64,000 nt of DNA, taken from assembly GCA_944385035.1 (NCBI GenBank), contig CALWVV010000006.1:94589-158588 (forward strand), written 5' to 3'. The DNA comes from an uncultured Oscillospiraceae bacterium. GTDB taxonomy: Bacteria; Bacillota; Clostridia; Oscillospirales; Oscillospiraceae. The notes beneath the pieces were generated by a model. That model was not told the DNA's origin. It was given only the letters and a program-made list of their open reading frames with translations, and ran no database searches. The position numbers were made by a program, and so were the translations under genes. This document shows positions 53,265-62,114 of this stretch, piece by piece (position 1 is the first letter of the stretch; each line of letters starts with the position of its first letter).

Positions 53265-53747
53265 TTATCTGGTTAGAGTGAGATTTTTCTTGTCTTCGCT
53301 CCAGTTGCACTCCCGGCAGGCATCGCAAAACAAGCAGGCACGGGATGCCTTGTCCGCACGGTAAATGAGCCCCGCCAAGTCGCCGGCCTGCCCCATGTCC
53401 CGTGTCCTATGCTGTAAGATTGCGTTCAGGATCGTGTTCTGCTCTTCTTTGGAAAATCCGCAGTCGTTTAAAATACCTTCCGCCTCCATGGCGCTTGCCT
53501 GCTCGTGGGGCACCCCTTGTGTATACTGCAGATGGCGGCCGATGTCATGGAGAAACGCAGCAGCATAGATCTCCTCTTTGGGGATGCCAAGGCCCTTTTC
53601 CAGATTTTCAATATAGGCGATCCTGGCCACATCGAAAAAGTGCGTAATATCATGCCTGCAAAAGATACGGTCCTGCTCTAATACACGGATTTTTTCCACA
53701 CTTTCCTTCCAGCGTGGATGGGCACAGATTCGATTGATCCGATCCAT
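53265..53747 (-). CDS. HD-domain protein in the folate operon
   Basis: 160 residues from the ATG at 53747, 4 bases after the folE stop. HD-superfamily phosphohydrolase ligands: His in CRHDITHFFDVARI near 31-35, His-Asp in FLHDIGRHLQ near 70, and Asp in YRADKASR near 130. The C-terminus has a cysteine group (CLFCDACRECNW). HD proteins hydrolyse phosphate esters of nucleotides; between folE and folP it could remove phosphate from dihydroneopterin triphosphate or monophosphate, a step with no dedicated enzyme in many bacteria. Role inferred from position only. Confidence 0.75.
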   Translation of the reverse strand: MDRINRICAHPRWKESVEKIRVLEQDRIFCRHDITHFFDVARIAYIENLEKGLGIPKEEIYAAAFLHDIGRHLQYTQGVPHEQASAMEAEGILNDCGFSKEEQNTILNAILQHRTRDMGQAGDLAGLIYRADKASRACLFCDACRECNWSEDKKNLTLTR

Positions 53748-53751
53748 ACTC

Positions 53752-54309
53752 TTATCTGCGCTCCAGCATCCGGTAAAAGTTGTTTTGGAGTGTCTCATTG
53801 TTGTCAAAGACGCCCCTGGTCACCACGGTGACCGTTTTGGTGCCGGGCTTTTTCACTCCGCGCATGGTCATGCACATATGCTCAGCTTCAATGAGAACCA
53901 TAACGCCCTGGGGCTTCAGTTCCTCCATAAATACATCCGCTACCTGGGCGGTAAGCCGCTCCTGAAGCTGGAAGCGCTTTGCAAATACTTCCAAAGTACG
54001 GGCAATCTTGCTCAGGCCCACTACCTCGCCGTTGGGAATATAGGCAATGGCGGCCGTCCCGTAGAAGGGCAGCATATGGTGCTCACAGAAGGAATAGAAG
54101 TGGATGTCCTTCTCAATGACCATATCATTGTTATCCACATGGAAGCGCTTGCACAGATGTTTGGCCGCGTCATCCGTGTAGCCGCCGGCCAGTTCCTCAT
54201 ACATTCTTGCAATGCGGTCAGGGGTCTCCAAAAGTCCCTCACGGGTAATATCTTCTCCGATTCCTTCCAGAATCAGTTTTACTCCCTCTTTGATCATTTC
54301 ACTGTTCAT
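53752..54309 (-). CDS. folE: GTP cyclohydrolase I FolE
   Basis: 185 residues. First step of folate synthesis, GTP to 7,8-dihydroneopterin triphosphate. Zinc ligands in '[12 protein letters not shown]' (Cys, His) and a second Cys in 'HMCMTMRGV'; conserved '[20 protein letters not shown]'. The start overlaps the folC end by 11 bases and has GGAGGGG upstream. Confidence 0.95.
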   Translation of the reverse strand: MNSEMIKEGVKLILEGIGEDITREGLLETPDRIARMYEELAGGYTDDAAKHLCKRFHVDNNDMVIEKDIHFYSFCEHHMLPFYGTAAIAYIPNGEVVGLSKIARTLEVFAKRFQLQERLTAQVADVFMEELKPQGVMVLIEAEHMCMTMRGVKKPGTKTVTVVTRGVFDNNETLQNNFYRMLERR

Positions 54310-55600
54310 TGCCGACCCCTCCGTTCAAAACTGCTTTTTCTGCCTCACCGAGGAAGGAAAGGGACCCGAAAATAAGAATCACATCGTCTTGATCCGCCCG
54401 CTCCAGGCTCAGTTTTACCGCCTGTGCAATGCTCTCTGCAGCTTGGGTCCGGGGGTTGACCGCTTCCACCGCTTGTTTCAGGGCCTGCGCAGACAGTGCT
54501 CTGGGATTATTGGGTGTTTCCACCGTGATGATATCCTCCGCCAAAGGCGCAGTAAGCTGGATCACCGTTTGAAAATCCTTATCCTTAAACATTCCCATGA
54601 TATAGTGAAGCTTTTTGTCCGGGAAGTAGCGCTCCAGGGACTGCTTCAATTCCTGGGCAGCTCCGGGGTTGTGGGCTCCGTCGATAATCACCACCGGGTC
54701 CCGGCGCAGCAGCGTAAACCGGCCCCGCCAGACCGTGTGCAGCATACCATCGCGCACCTGCTCGTCTGAAAGCGGATAGCCCACTTCGCGCAGGGCCTCC
54801 ACCGCTTCCAGCGCCAGAGCGGCGTTCTGGATCTGGTAGCTGCCGGCCAGACTGATTTTGACATCCTGCCATGTCTTGTAGGAGAAGCTCTGGACGTCAT
54901 ATCCATAATGAACCTCTCTTAACTGTGTCAGGTCGACGGTGCGAAGGGCACAGTCTTTTTCTGTGCAGGTTGCTGCAATCACGCTGGCCGCTTCCGGCTG
55001 CTGGGCCGCCGATACGACTATAGTATGGGGCTTAATGATCCCCGCCTTCTGCTGTGCAATTTTCTCCAGGGTATCCCCCAGACAGTCCATGTGGTCCATG
55101 CTGATGGAAGCGATGACTTCGATGACGGGGGTCCGGATCACATTGGTGGCGTCCAAGAGGCCGCCCAATCCGGTTTCCAGGGTCACGATGTCGCAGTGTT
55201 TTTCCTTAAAGTAAAGGAAGGCCAGTGCCGTTTCAATTTCAAAGGCAGTTGGTCCGGCCAGCCCAGCGGCCTTCATGTCCTCCACTGCTGCTGCAATTTT
55301 TGTGACATGGCGGGCCAGCGCATCTTTCTCGATGTATTCCTGGTCGACTTGAATTCGCTCACGATAGGAAAACAGCGTGGGAGAGATGTAGCGGCCGGTT
55401 CGGTATCCCGCACCAGACAGTACCGTTGAAAGATACGCCAGTACAGACCCTTTTCCATTGGTTCCGGAAATGTGGATGAACTTTAAGTCATCCTGGGGAT
55501 TCCCCAGTCTGTCAAGCAGCTCTTTCATGCTCTCCAAGCCAAGCACACTTCCGTATTTGGATATTTCATCCAAATATACTCTTGCTTCTGTGTAATTCAT
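54299..55600 (-). CDS. folC: Folylpolyglutamate / dihydrofolate synthase FolC
   Basis: 433 residues. Adds glutamate to dihydropteroate and folates. Mur-ligase-type motifs: ATP loop '[19 protein letters not shown]' near 42, [14 protein letters not shown] near 75, '[12 protein letters not shown]', '[14 protein letters not shown]', [11 protein letters not shown] and C-terminal '[15 protein letters not shown]'. First gene of the operon. Confidence 0.95.
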   Translation of the reverse strand: MNYTEARVYLDEISKYGSVLGLESMKELLDRLGNPQDDLKFIHISGTNGKGSVLAYLSTVLSGAGYRTGRYISPTLFSYRERIQVDQEYIEKDALARHVTKIAAAVEDMKAAGLAGPTAFEIETALAFLYFKEKHCDIVTLETGLGGLLDATNVIRTPVIEVIASISMDHMDCLGDTLEKIAQQKAGIIKPHTIVVSAAQQPEAASVIAATCTEKDCALRTVDLTQLREVHYGYDVQSFSYKTWQDVKISLAGSYQIQNAALALEAVEALREVGYPLSDEQVRDGMLHTVWRGRFTLLRRDPVVIIDGAHNPGAAQELKQSLERYFPDKKLHYIMGMFKDKDFQTVIQLTAPLAEDIITVETPNNPRALSAQALKQAVEAVNPRTQAAESIAQAVKLSLERADQDDVILIFGSLSFLGEAEKAVLNGGVGNEQ

Positions 55601-55648
55601 ACTTCTCCTATCCGAGGCAAAATTTCGCCTCTAAAGTTGTCGAGGATT

Positions 55649-55677
55649 ATTATATTCCAGTCCATTATGTATTGCAA
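55649..55677 (-). promoter_or_regulatory. Sigma-A promoter of the folate operon
   Basis: Minus-strand TTGCAA (55677-55672), 17-base spacer and perfect TATAAT (55654-55649). The short leader has a small hairpin GAGGC..GCCTC (55617-55634) just before the ribosome site. No tetrahydrofolate riboswitch fits in the space. Confidence 0.78.
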
Positions 55678-56211
55678 TAAGGGATTAGAAGGTAAAATCC
55701 TCAATTACTTTTCTTTTTTTGCCTGGCTGCCAGGTTACACTTAAACTCATTACTCCTGCTTGTATGACCGGTATTTCAGAGGCCTTGGTGCGGCAAAAAA
55801 CGCAGCAGAAAATAAACCGGTTTTACCCATTTGAACGGCCGCAGTGCGCACATGAAAACGCCGGATTTTTCATCTGTCGGCATGCAAAAGAAAATGGCCG
55901 GCAATTCCATAAGGAATTACCGGCCACACAATCCGAAGTGCCATGTACATGTCTCATCTTAGCACTCTGCTGTTTTCTTCTCCCGCAGTTTCACTATTTA
56001 TCTATTTAATTTATGAAATTAGCTTTATTTTTCAAAAATACTTTGTTTGAATTTTGCAGTTACTTTTTCAATTCATCGTATTACAATACCAGATAAGATT
56101 TCTGCTGTTTCCACGCAGCTGCTGTTCTTCTCTTCACGAAAGAGCGGACCATCAGGCTGCCAGGAATTCGTTGCTGATCCATGTTCCAATTTCTTTTCTC
56201 TGTTGGTTTCA
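55678..56211. other. Gene-free interval with crp-side terminator
   Basis: No supported gene. AT-rich near 56000-56110. The hairpin at 55895-55926 lies about 290 bases after the Crp/Fnr gene, which would then have a long 3' untranslated region. Confidence 0.45.
55895..55926 (-). terminator. Terminator on the minus strand
   Basis: Stem TGGCCGGCAATTCC with GGAATTACCGGCCA (one mismatch), then ATTTTCTTTT on the minus strand. Confidence 0.75.
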
Positions 56212-56895
56212 TTATGGCTGCCAGCTGTCCGCCGTCAGCTTGCACAGCGCGTCCATATCACAGATCACAACATGGCTTTTTTTCCTGATAATAATGCCCT
56301 TTTGGCTTAAAAACTGAAAGGCTTTGGTAACCGTGACGCGGCTGGTATGAAGAAGGTTGGCCACATCCTGATGGCTGAACCGAATGGAGATTTCTACTCC
56401 CTCGGCAGATGGAATCCCATACTCCTGGGAAATATCCAGCAAGGCCTGGGCAATGCGCTGCAGGGAGCCATAAGAAGATTGTGATAACAGCCGCTTGATC
56501 AGTAAGGAATTCTTTCTGGAAATGATTTGCAGGACACATTTGGTCAATTCCGGAAACTGTTCCAGCTTCGCCTGAAATTCGTGCAGAGGAATGGCATAGA
56601 TTGTAGAATCTACAATTGAGACCGCAGAAGTTGTATGAGGAATTTCCAACAAACTGGAATGCTCTCCAAACAGTGCCCCCTGTTCTGCGATATAGAGCTG
56701 CTGCTCAATGCCGGACTGTGAATATGTAGTGATGCATACACGTCCCTCTTTTACCACATAAACGCTGCGCGGCATATCCCCTTGATAGAAAATCGGCTGC
56801 TTCCTGCGCAGATGAACCACAGCCTGATTTTCCACTAATGGGTGCAGTAAATTGGGGTCCAGGCGAAGCCATGGAGAAAAACCGTCAAAATTCAT
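56212..56895 (-). CDS. Crp/Fnr-family transcriptional regulator
   Basis: 227 residues. Cyclic-nucleotide-binding fold at about 20-130 ('IFYQGDMPRSVYVVKEGRV', GALFGEHSSLL) and a winged helix at 150-215 ('FSHQDVANLLHTSRVTVTKAFQFLSQKG'). No Fnr-type cysteine cluster is visible at the N-terminus and the cAMP phosphate-binding RxS is not clear, so the signal is unknown. It is divergent from the PLP-enzyme operon by 300 bases and is the likely regulator. Confidence 0.88.
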   Translation of the reverse strand: MNFDGFSPWLRLDPNLLHPLVENQAVVHLRRKQPIFYQGDMPRSVYVVKEGRVCITTYSQSGIEQQLYIAEQGALFGEHSSLLEIPHTTSAVSIVDSTIYAIPLHEFQAKLEQFPELTKCVLQIISRKNSLLIKRLLSQSSYGSLQRIAQALLDISQEYGIPSAEGVEISIRFSHQDVANLLHTSRVTVTKAFQFLSQKGIIIRKKSHVVICDMDALCKLTADSWQP

Positions 56896-57065
56896 AAACT
56901 TACTCCTATCACAGTCGCGTTCCGGCTATATGCACGGAACATCCAAATGAGGAAAGTTGTATAATTTCTAATTCATGTCGTATATAATATCACACTAAAC
57001 TATAAATAAGAAGAGTTTTTTTCACCCGTAATTTTAAATAAATTCGCCCTTTGACGAAAAAATAT

Positions 57066-57103
57066 TTTGTGCACAAAGCTGAAAACTGTAAATTATTTTA
57101 CAG
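57066..57103. promoter_or_regulatory. Two palindromes, candidate Crp/Fnr operators
   Basis: TTTGTGCACAAA (57066-57077) and CTGTAAA-TTAT-TTTACAG (57086-57103, perfect 7-4-7). They lie 93-130 bases before the operon's first ATG in an AT-rich intergenic region. The second also has the geometry of a Rex site. Confidence 0.55.
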
Positions 57104-57195
57104 AACCCAAACCTGATCTATGCTATTTTAAATCCACAGACGACAAGAGAGGTTGAACACCACTGATTTCAAAAAAATTACAGGAGGAAACGAAT

Positions 57196-58443
57196 ATGTC
57201 TGTAGATTTTGAGGCAATCAGAAAGCGCGAGTGGCCCGTATTAGAGACCATGACATTTTTGGATGCAGCCTGCGTCAGCTTCGCTCCCCAGCGCACGGTA
57301 CAGGCACTGAAAGATCTGGCGGACTTCTCCGCTCGCCAGGACGAGGCAAACTCCAGTGCCCACCATATCGCTATGGATGCCAAGCGGCACAAGGCCTATG
57401 AAGAGGCCCGCAAGCTCCTGAACGCAGACCCCGAGGAGATTGCTCTGGTGGAAAGCACCTCTCACGGCCTGAACATCGCTGCCAACGGCATTGAGCTTCA
57501 GGACGGTGACAACATCATCACCACCAATCTGGAGTTTATCCAGGTGGCCCTTCCCTGGTGCGTTATGCGCAAGGAGAAGAACATTGAGATCCGCGTAGCC
57601 AAAACCGCTGACACCCGCTTCACCGCCGAGGACTTTGCAAAGCTGTGTGATGACCGCACCCGGCTGATCGTCCTGTCCACCGTAGAGTGGTGCAACGGCT
57701 GGCGAATGGATTTGAAGGAAATCGGTGATTTCTGCAAGTCCAGAGGCATTTTCCTGGTGGTGGACGCCGTCCAGGAGCTGGGCGTCAACAAGCTGGATAC
57801 CAAACAGTTCCATGTGGATATTCTCACGGCCGGCGGACATAAGTGGCTCAACTCCCCCTTCGGCACCGGCGTGCTGTACATCAACAAGGAGACGCTGCCC
57901 AAGCTGAAGAGCGTGTATCACGGTTACCTGAACACCAAGGAGCCCCCCGAGGGCTGGGGCGGCTATTGGGAGAATCCCGCTGCCTCCTCCGTCAACGACT
58001 GGGAGTTTGACATGACCGCCCGCAAGTTTGAGATCGGCGGCACCTCCAACTATCCCGGCGCTGTGGCTCTGGGCGAGTCTCTGGCTCTGGTCAATGAGAT
58101 CGGCATTGAGAACATCCAGGCCCGTGTGGAGGAGCTGAGCGCATACTGCATGGAGCAGCTGGAGGCCATTGGAGCCACCATTATCACCCACAAGGATCCC
58201 GGACGCCGGGCCGGCATTGTAATTGCCCGGATCTTTGAGGATCTGGATACCGAGCGGGCCATTCTGAAGAAGCTTCACGCCCAGAACATCTTTGTGGCCC
58301 ACCGCTTCACCGATTATGTGGGCGGCTTCCGTATTTCCTGCCAGTACTTCAACAATCATCAGGATATCGACAATCTGGCCGCCGCCCTGAAGAAGCTGAT
58401 TGCGGAAGTGGGCCGCGCCCCCGATTACAAAAAGCCCTGGTAA
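57196..58443 (+). CDS. Class V aminotransferase-fold PLP enzyme
   Basis: 415 residues. PLP lysine Lys216 in 'TAGGHKWLNSPFGTGVLY', with the upstream 'VDAVQELG' Asp that binds the pyridine nitrogen. The C-terminal segment is 'GGFRISCQYFNNHQDIDNLA'. The reactive-cysteine loop of cysteine desulfurases (HCA) is absent, so desulfuration is unlikely. Nearest functional groups are isopenicillin-N-epimerase-like and lyase or transaminase members. AGGAGG precedes the ATG. First gene of the operon with VOC, RidA and racemase genes. Confidence 0.85.
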   Translation: MSVDFEAIRKREWPVLETMTFLDAACVSFAPQRTVQALKDLADFSARQDEANSSAHHIAMDAKRHKAYEEARKLLNADPEEIALVESTSHGLNIAANGIELQDGDNIITTNLEFIQVALPWCVMRKEKNIEIRVAKTADTRFTAEDFAKLCDDRTRLIVLSTVEWCNGWRMDLKEIGDFCKSRGIFLVVDAVQELGVNKLDTKQFHVDILTAGGHKWLNSPFGTGVLYINKETLPKLKSVYHGYLNTKEPPEGWGGYWENPAASSVNDWEFDMTARKFEIGGTSNYPGAVALGESLALVNEIGIENIQARVEELSAYCMEQLEAIGATIITHKDPGRRAGIVIARIFEDLDTERAILKKLHAQNIFVAHRFTDYVGGFRISCQYFNNHQDIDNLAAALKKLIAEVGRAPDYKKPW

Positions 58444-58456
58444 AGGAGGACTTTCA

Positions 58457-58855
58457 ATGGCAAAGCTGGATTTAACATCCAATATTACGTTCCTGTACTT
58501 CAACGACCTTCCCAAGGCCAAGGAATTCTTTTCCGAGACGCTGGGACTGAGCGTAGCCTATGATCCAGGATGGGCCTGCGTCTATCATCTGAAGGATAAA
58601 TCCTTCCTGGGCGCGGTGGACAACGCTTCCGGTTCCATCCAGGTGGATTCCACCAGCAGCGTGCTCATCAGCCTCACCGTCAGCAACATCCATGACGTAC
58701 ACAAGGCTCTGGAGGGCGCAAAGGGTGTGGAAGGCCTGTCCCCCATTAAGCAGGTGAAGGACATGGCTCTGGAGTCGTTTTTCTTCACCGGCCCCGAGGG
58801 CTACCACTTTGAGGTGGAACAGTTCACCTCCGGCGAGCTGCAAAAGCTCTTTTGA
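58457..58855 (+). CDS. VOC (glyoxalase/bleomycin-resistance) family protein
   Basis: 132 residues from the ATG at 58457, with AAAGGAGG upstream, 13 bases after the PLP gene. Paired beta-alpha-beta-beta-beta units: 'NITFLYFNDLPKAKEFFSET' and 'FFFTGPEGYHFEVEQF'. The usual N-terminal His ligand is missing, so metal binding is uncertain. Role in the operon may be an isomerase, dioxygenase-like or binding step. Confidence 0.8.
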   Translation: MAKLDLTSNITFLYFNDLPKAKEFFSETLGLSVAYDPGWACVYHLKDKSFLGAVDNASGSIQVDSTSSVLISLTVSNIHDVHKALEGAKGVEGLSPIKQVKDMALESFFFTGPEGYHFEVEQFTSGELQKLF

Positions 58856-58869
58856 GGAGGTCGGCAAAC

Positions 58870-59328
58870 ATGTACGAAGACAAGGTAAAGCAGCTGGGGT
58901 TTGAGGTTCCTCAGCTCGCCGCTCCGGTTGCCAACTATGCCCCCAGTGTCGTGGAAGACGGCTGGATTTATATTTCCGGCCAGCTGCCCATGGTAGACGG
59001 GAAACTGGCCTACAGCGGCAAGGTGGGGCAGGACCTGGACCTGGAGCAGGGCTACGCGGCCGCTCAGGTCTGTGCGCTGAACTGCCTGGGCGCCATCAAG
59101 CAGGCCCTGGGGTCCCTGGACCGCATTGAGCGGATCGTCAAAATCAGCGGCTTTGTAAACAGTGCGCCCGATTTTACCGATCAGCCCAAGGTGGTAAACG
59201 GAGCTTCCGATCTGCTGGGGAAGGTATTTGGCAGCTGTGGTGTACATGCCCGCAGTGCAGTGGGCGTCGCGGCCCTCCCCTTGGGTGCCTGCTGCGAGGT
59301 GGAACTGATTGCAAAGATCAAGGCCTGA
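58870..59328 (+). CDS. RidA-family protein (imine/enamine deaminase-like)
   Basis: 152 residues from the ATG at 58870 (GAGGAGG upstream). Core 'GWIYISGQLPMVDGKLAYSG' and 'HARSAVGVAALPLGACCEVE', the latter holding the Arg that contacts the carboxylate in RidA. It is longer than classical RidA (about 128) and fits the 150-residue YjgF subgroup. RidA hydrolyses reactive imines made by PLP enzymes, which fits the gene two places upstream. Confidence 0.87.
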   Translation: MYEDKVKQLGFEVPQLAAPVANYAPSVVEDGWIYISGQLPMVDGKLAYSGKVGQDLDLEQGYAAAQVCALNCLGAIKQALGSLDRIERIVKISGFVNSAPDFTDQPKVVNGASDLLGKVFGSCGVHARSAVGVAALPLGACCEVELIAKIKA

Positions 59329-60055
59329 TGCATCGGCCCCCATCGGGGTTTTGATGTTTGAAAGCGCCGGAGACCGCATCGTCGGCGATCCGGGCATGCC
59401 CGGAACCTTCCCCTTTCCCATTCGCTATGGGATGGTTCCGGGAAGCTACCGGGATCTGATCCACGGATCTCCCCAGGCGCGTGACCACCTGTGCATGGCG
59501 GCTCAAAAGCTGGAACAGGAAGGCGTAGCCGCCATCGCCGGAGACTGTGGCCTGATGGCTCTCTATCAGGCCGATCTGGCCCAGAGCGTAAGCGTTCCCA
59601 TTATTTCCTCTAGTCTGGTGCTGCTTCCTTTGGCGCAATGTCTCATTGGGAAGAACCGAAAAATCGGTATTATCACCGGGCACTCCCAGCTGCTGAGCAC
59701 ACAGCATTTACTGGGCGCCAACGCAGATCCCTCCCGCCTGGTCATTCAGGGCATGGAAGACCAGCCTCATTTCCGCCAGGTCGTGCTGGAGGGAACCTGT
59801 CCCCAGGATTACCAGTTGATGGCCCAGGATGTATGCAACGCAGCCAAGCTTTTGCTGGAGCGGGATGAAACCATCGGCGCAATCCTGCTGGAGTGCAGCA
59901 ATTTGACCACATTCGCCCGTGAAATTTCAAATCTTTACCATATTCCCGTCCTTGATGTAAATCTCGCCATTCAAATGTTATATCTGGGAAGAAACCATAC
60001 GGATTATCAAACGACAAATTTAGGAGGAATTGAACATGCGGTTTTTAGAGTATGA
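59309..60055 (+). CDS. Aspartate/glutamate racemase-superfamily protein
   Basis: 248 residues. The two catalytic-type cysteines are present: 'AIAGDCGLMALY' near 77-88 and 'ILLECSNLTTF' near 188-198. I take TTG at 59309 as start because GAGGTGG sits 6 bases upstream and the conserved N-terminal strand (PIGVLMFES) must be included; it overlaps the RidA gene by 20 bases. Could be a racemase, hydantoin racemase or decarboxylase-like enzyme. Confidence 0.8.
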   Translation: MQRSRPDASAPIGVLMFESAGDRIVGDPGMPGTFPFPIRYGMVPGSYRDLIHGSPQARDHLCMAAQKLEQEGVAAIAGDCGLMALYQADLAQSVSVPIISSSLVLLPLAQCLIGKNRKIGIITGHSQLLSTQHLLGANADPSRLVIQGMEDQPHFRQVVLEGTCPQDYQLMAQDVCNAAKLLLERDETIGAILLECSNLTTFAREISNLYHIPVLDVNLAIQMLYLGRNHTDYQTTNLGGIEHAVFRV

Positions 60056-60404
60056 GACTTGGCGTCTGAAGAAGGACATTGATCCCGCTGCTTATGACCA
60101 GATCATTCGGGATTGGTTCCAGTTCCTGAAGGACAATTACAAGGAGCTGTTCCCCGAGTGGGTCAGCGCCAAGTATTACCGTCAGACTGACCGGGAGGGC
60201 AATCCCACCGGCGTGTTCATCATGATCTTTGAGTATGACTCCCTGGAAGGCCATCACGCCTACAAGGAGCGCCGCAAGAATTGGGACGGTCCCTATGAGG
60301 CCTATAAGAAGGTCGATCCCTACCAGGAGTTCTTCGATCTGGAGACCGTTACCACCGAGTACTGGCAGCCTATGGAGACGGAGCAGTGGGCACAGTTTAA
60401 GTAA
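60036..60404 (+). CDS. Small conserved protein, probable dimeric alpha/beta barrel
   Basis: 122 residues from the ATG at 60036 (AGGAGGAA upstream), overlapping the racemase gene end by 20 bases. Aromatic and charged, with alternating strands and helices ('MRFLEYETWRLKKDIDPAAY', 'VFIMIFEYDSLEGHHAYKER'), the pattern of EthD/NIPSNAP/monooxygenase-like ferredoxin folds. I do not recognise a specific family. It is inside the operon and so probably takes part in the same pathway. Confidence 0.65.
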   Translation: MRFLEYETWRLKKDIDPAAYDQIIRDWFQFLKDNYKELFPEWVSAKYYRQTDREGNPTGVFIMIFEYDSLEGHHAYKERRKNWDGPYEAYKKVDPYQEFFDLETVTTEYWQPMETEQWAQFK

Positions 60405-60461
60405 TTCTCAATTGCAGCCAACCGGGTTGTACGTTTATAAAAAATTGGAGGAGGTACCACA

Positions 60462-62012
60462 ATGAAAAAACTAATCTCATTGCTTTTAGCCGCAGCAATG
60501 ACCTTGTCTCTTGCCGCTTGCGGCGGAGGCGGTGACAATACCAGCAAGAGCTCCGGTGCAAGCGCCTCCGGAACTACCGCAAAGGACACCTTGATCATCG
60601 GTCACTATGGCGATACTCCCAATTTTGACACGCACAACAATCTGAATGATAACGGCATGCGCATCAACCTGTCCATCTACGACCCCCTGGTTCGCATGGA
60701 CAGCGAGACCTATGAAATCAACCCCTGCATCGCCGAGAGCTGGACCATCTCTGAGGACGGAACCGAGTATACCTTTAAAATTAAGTCCGGCGTGAAGTTC
60801 TCTGACGGCACCGACATGACGGTGGATGACGTTGTGTTCTCCCTCCAGCGCGGCATGGAGATGCCCATGGCTGTCCCCAGCTTTGCCCGTGTAGTGGGTG
60901 TGGAGAAGGTGGATGACAGCAACGTAAAGGTAAAGCTGGACGGTCCCTATCCCGAGTTCCTGTTTGCCATGGCGCTGCCCACTGCCGGTATTATCTCCAA
61001 GGCGGCCTTTGAGTCCATGGGCGAGGAAGCCTACGCCCAGCGGCCTGTTACCACCGGTCCCTACTATGTGGAGGACTGGAAGGTTGGCGAGCAGGTCATT
61101 CTGAAGGCCAATGAGTATTACCACATGGGCGAGGTGCCCATCAAGAATGTGGTGTACCAGGTCATCACCGATGCCAACTCCGCTGTGCTCAGCCTGGAGT
61201 CCGGCGACATCGACGCCTATGTGGACGTACAGCAGAGCAGCTTCAAGCGCATCGAAGAAAACGAGAATCTGGTGCTGCACAAGGGCCAGGCTTTCGGCAT
61301 GAACTTCATCCAGCTCAACTGCTCGATCGCTCCCTTTGACAGTCTGGAGGCCAGACAGGCTATGGCCTATGCCACCGACAAGGAATCCATGCTGTATGGT
61401 ATTATGGACGGCGACGGCACCATTGTGGATACCTTCGCCACTCCTGAGTACCTGGGCTATACCGACGATGTGACCAAGTATCCTTATGATCTGGAAAAGG
61501 CCAAGGAGCTCTTTGACAAGGCCGGCGTCGATGGAAATACCCCCATTAAGATCATCCTCTACAATACCAAGGCTTCTAAACTGGCTCAGGTGCTTCAGAA
61601 TTCTCTGAAGGAGATCGGCATCAACGCTGAGATCAGCCAGCTGGAGCGTTCCGCATTTGACGATGCTGCCGTCTCCGGAACTGCCAACATTATTGTAGAC
61701 GGCGGTACCTTCACCGCGCCCACCATCGACGAGGTGCTGTACACTGCGGTCCACTCTTCCCAGATGGAAATCCGCAATTACAGCAAATACAACAATCCTA
61801 AGGTCGACGAACTGCTGGAGACCGCCCGTGTGACTCTGGATGAGAACGAGCGCGCCGCGATCTATCAGGAGCTTCTGATCCTGCTCAGCAATGAAGTGCC
61901 TATGATTCCCACCATTTGGAATACGAAAAACATCGCCGCCAACAAGGATCTCAAGGGTGTTACTGCGAATCCCTGGTCTTTCTACAATCTGTACGAATTT
62001 AGCTGGGAATAA
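60462..62012 (+). CDS. Peptide/nickel-type ABC transporter substrate-binding lipoprotein
   Basis: 516 residues; AGGAGG upstream. Lipobox Cys20 (LAAC) and Gly/Ser linker. SBP family 5 pattern: 'SLYDPLVRMDSETYEINPCI AES'-type entry, 'YTFKIKSGVKFSDGTDMTVD' near 105, 'TTGPYYVEDW' near 195 and 'LNCSIAPFDSLEARQAMAYA' near 290. It captures oligopeptides, opines, amino-acid conjugates or similar. It follows the enzyme genes by 57 bases in the same operon. Confidence 0.92.
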   Translation: MKKLISLLLAAAMTLSLAACGGGGDNTSKSSGASASGTTAKDTLIIGHYGDTPNFDTHNNLNDNGMRINLSIYDPLVRMDSETYEINPCIAESWTISEDGTEYTFKIKSGVKFSDGTDMTVDDVVFSLQRGMEMPMAVPSFARVVGVEKVDDSNVKVKLDGPYPEFLFAMALPTAGIISKAAFESMGEEAYAQRPVTTGPYYVEDWKVGEQVILKANEYYHMGEVPIKNVVYQVITDANSAVLSLESGDIDAYVDVQQSSFKRIEENENLVLHKGQAFGMNFIQLNCSIAPFDSLEARQAMAYATDKESMLYGIMDGDGTIVDTFATPEYLGYTDDVTKYPYDLEKAKELFDKAGVDGNTPIKIILYNTKASKLAQVLQNSLKEIGINAEISQLERSAFDDAAVSGTANIIVDGGTFTAPTIDEVLYTAVHSSQMEIRNYSKYNNPKVDELLETARVTLDENERAAIYQELLILLSNEVPMIPTIWNTKNIAANKDLKGVTANPWSFYNLYEFSWE

Positions 62013-62025
62013 GCATTCCAGCCGG

Positions 62026-62056
62026 GCGATGGTACTTTTTAAGTACCATCGCCTAT
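62026..62056 (+). terminator. Intercistronic hairpin after the binding-protein gene
   Basis: Stem GCGATGGTACTT / AAGTACCATCGC with TTT loop, then CTATTTTA. Likely partial, giving more binding protein than permease. Confidence 0.6.
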
Positions 62057-62114
62057 TTTAAAACAGAAAGTTCTCGGCAGCCTAGCAACGGGGTGCCTTA
62101 GGAGGGACGCCTAT

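Noticed and set aside
55601-55648. Tetrahydrofolate riboswitch before folC
   Set aside because: The leader is about 40 bases, too short, with only one small hairpin.
55719-56009. A 96-codon plus-strand gene between folC and the Crp/Fnr gene
   Set aside because: No ribosome site, random composition, and it contains the terminator hairpin.
57241-58521. Open frame of 426 codons antisense to the PLP enzyme
   Set aside because: No start signal and no family; produced by strong codon bias of the real gene.
62060-62114. Possible tRNA or riboswitch before the DppB-type permease
   Set aside because: No cloverleaf or known aptamer core can be folded; only a ribosome site and the preceding hairpin are clear.
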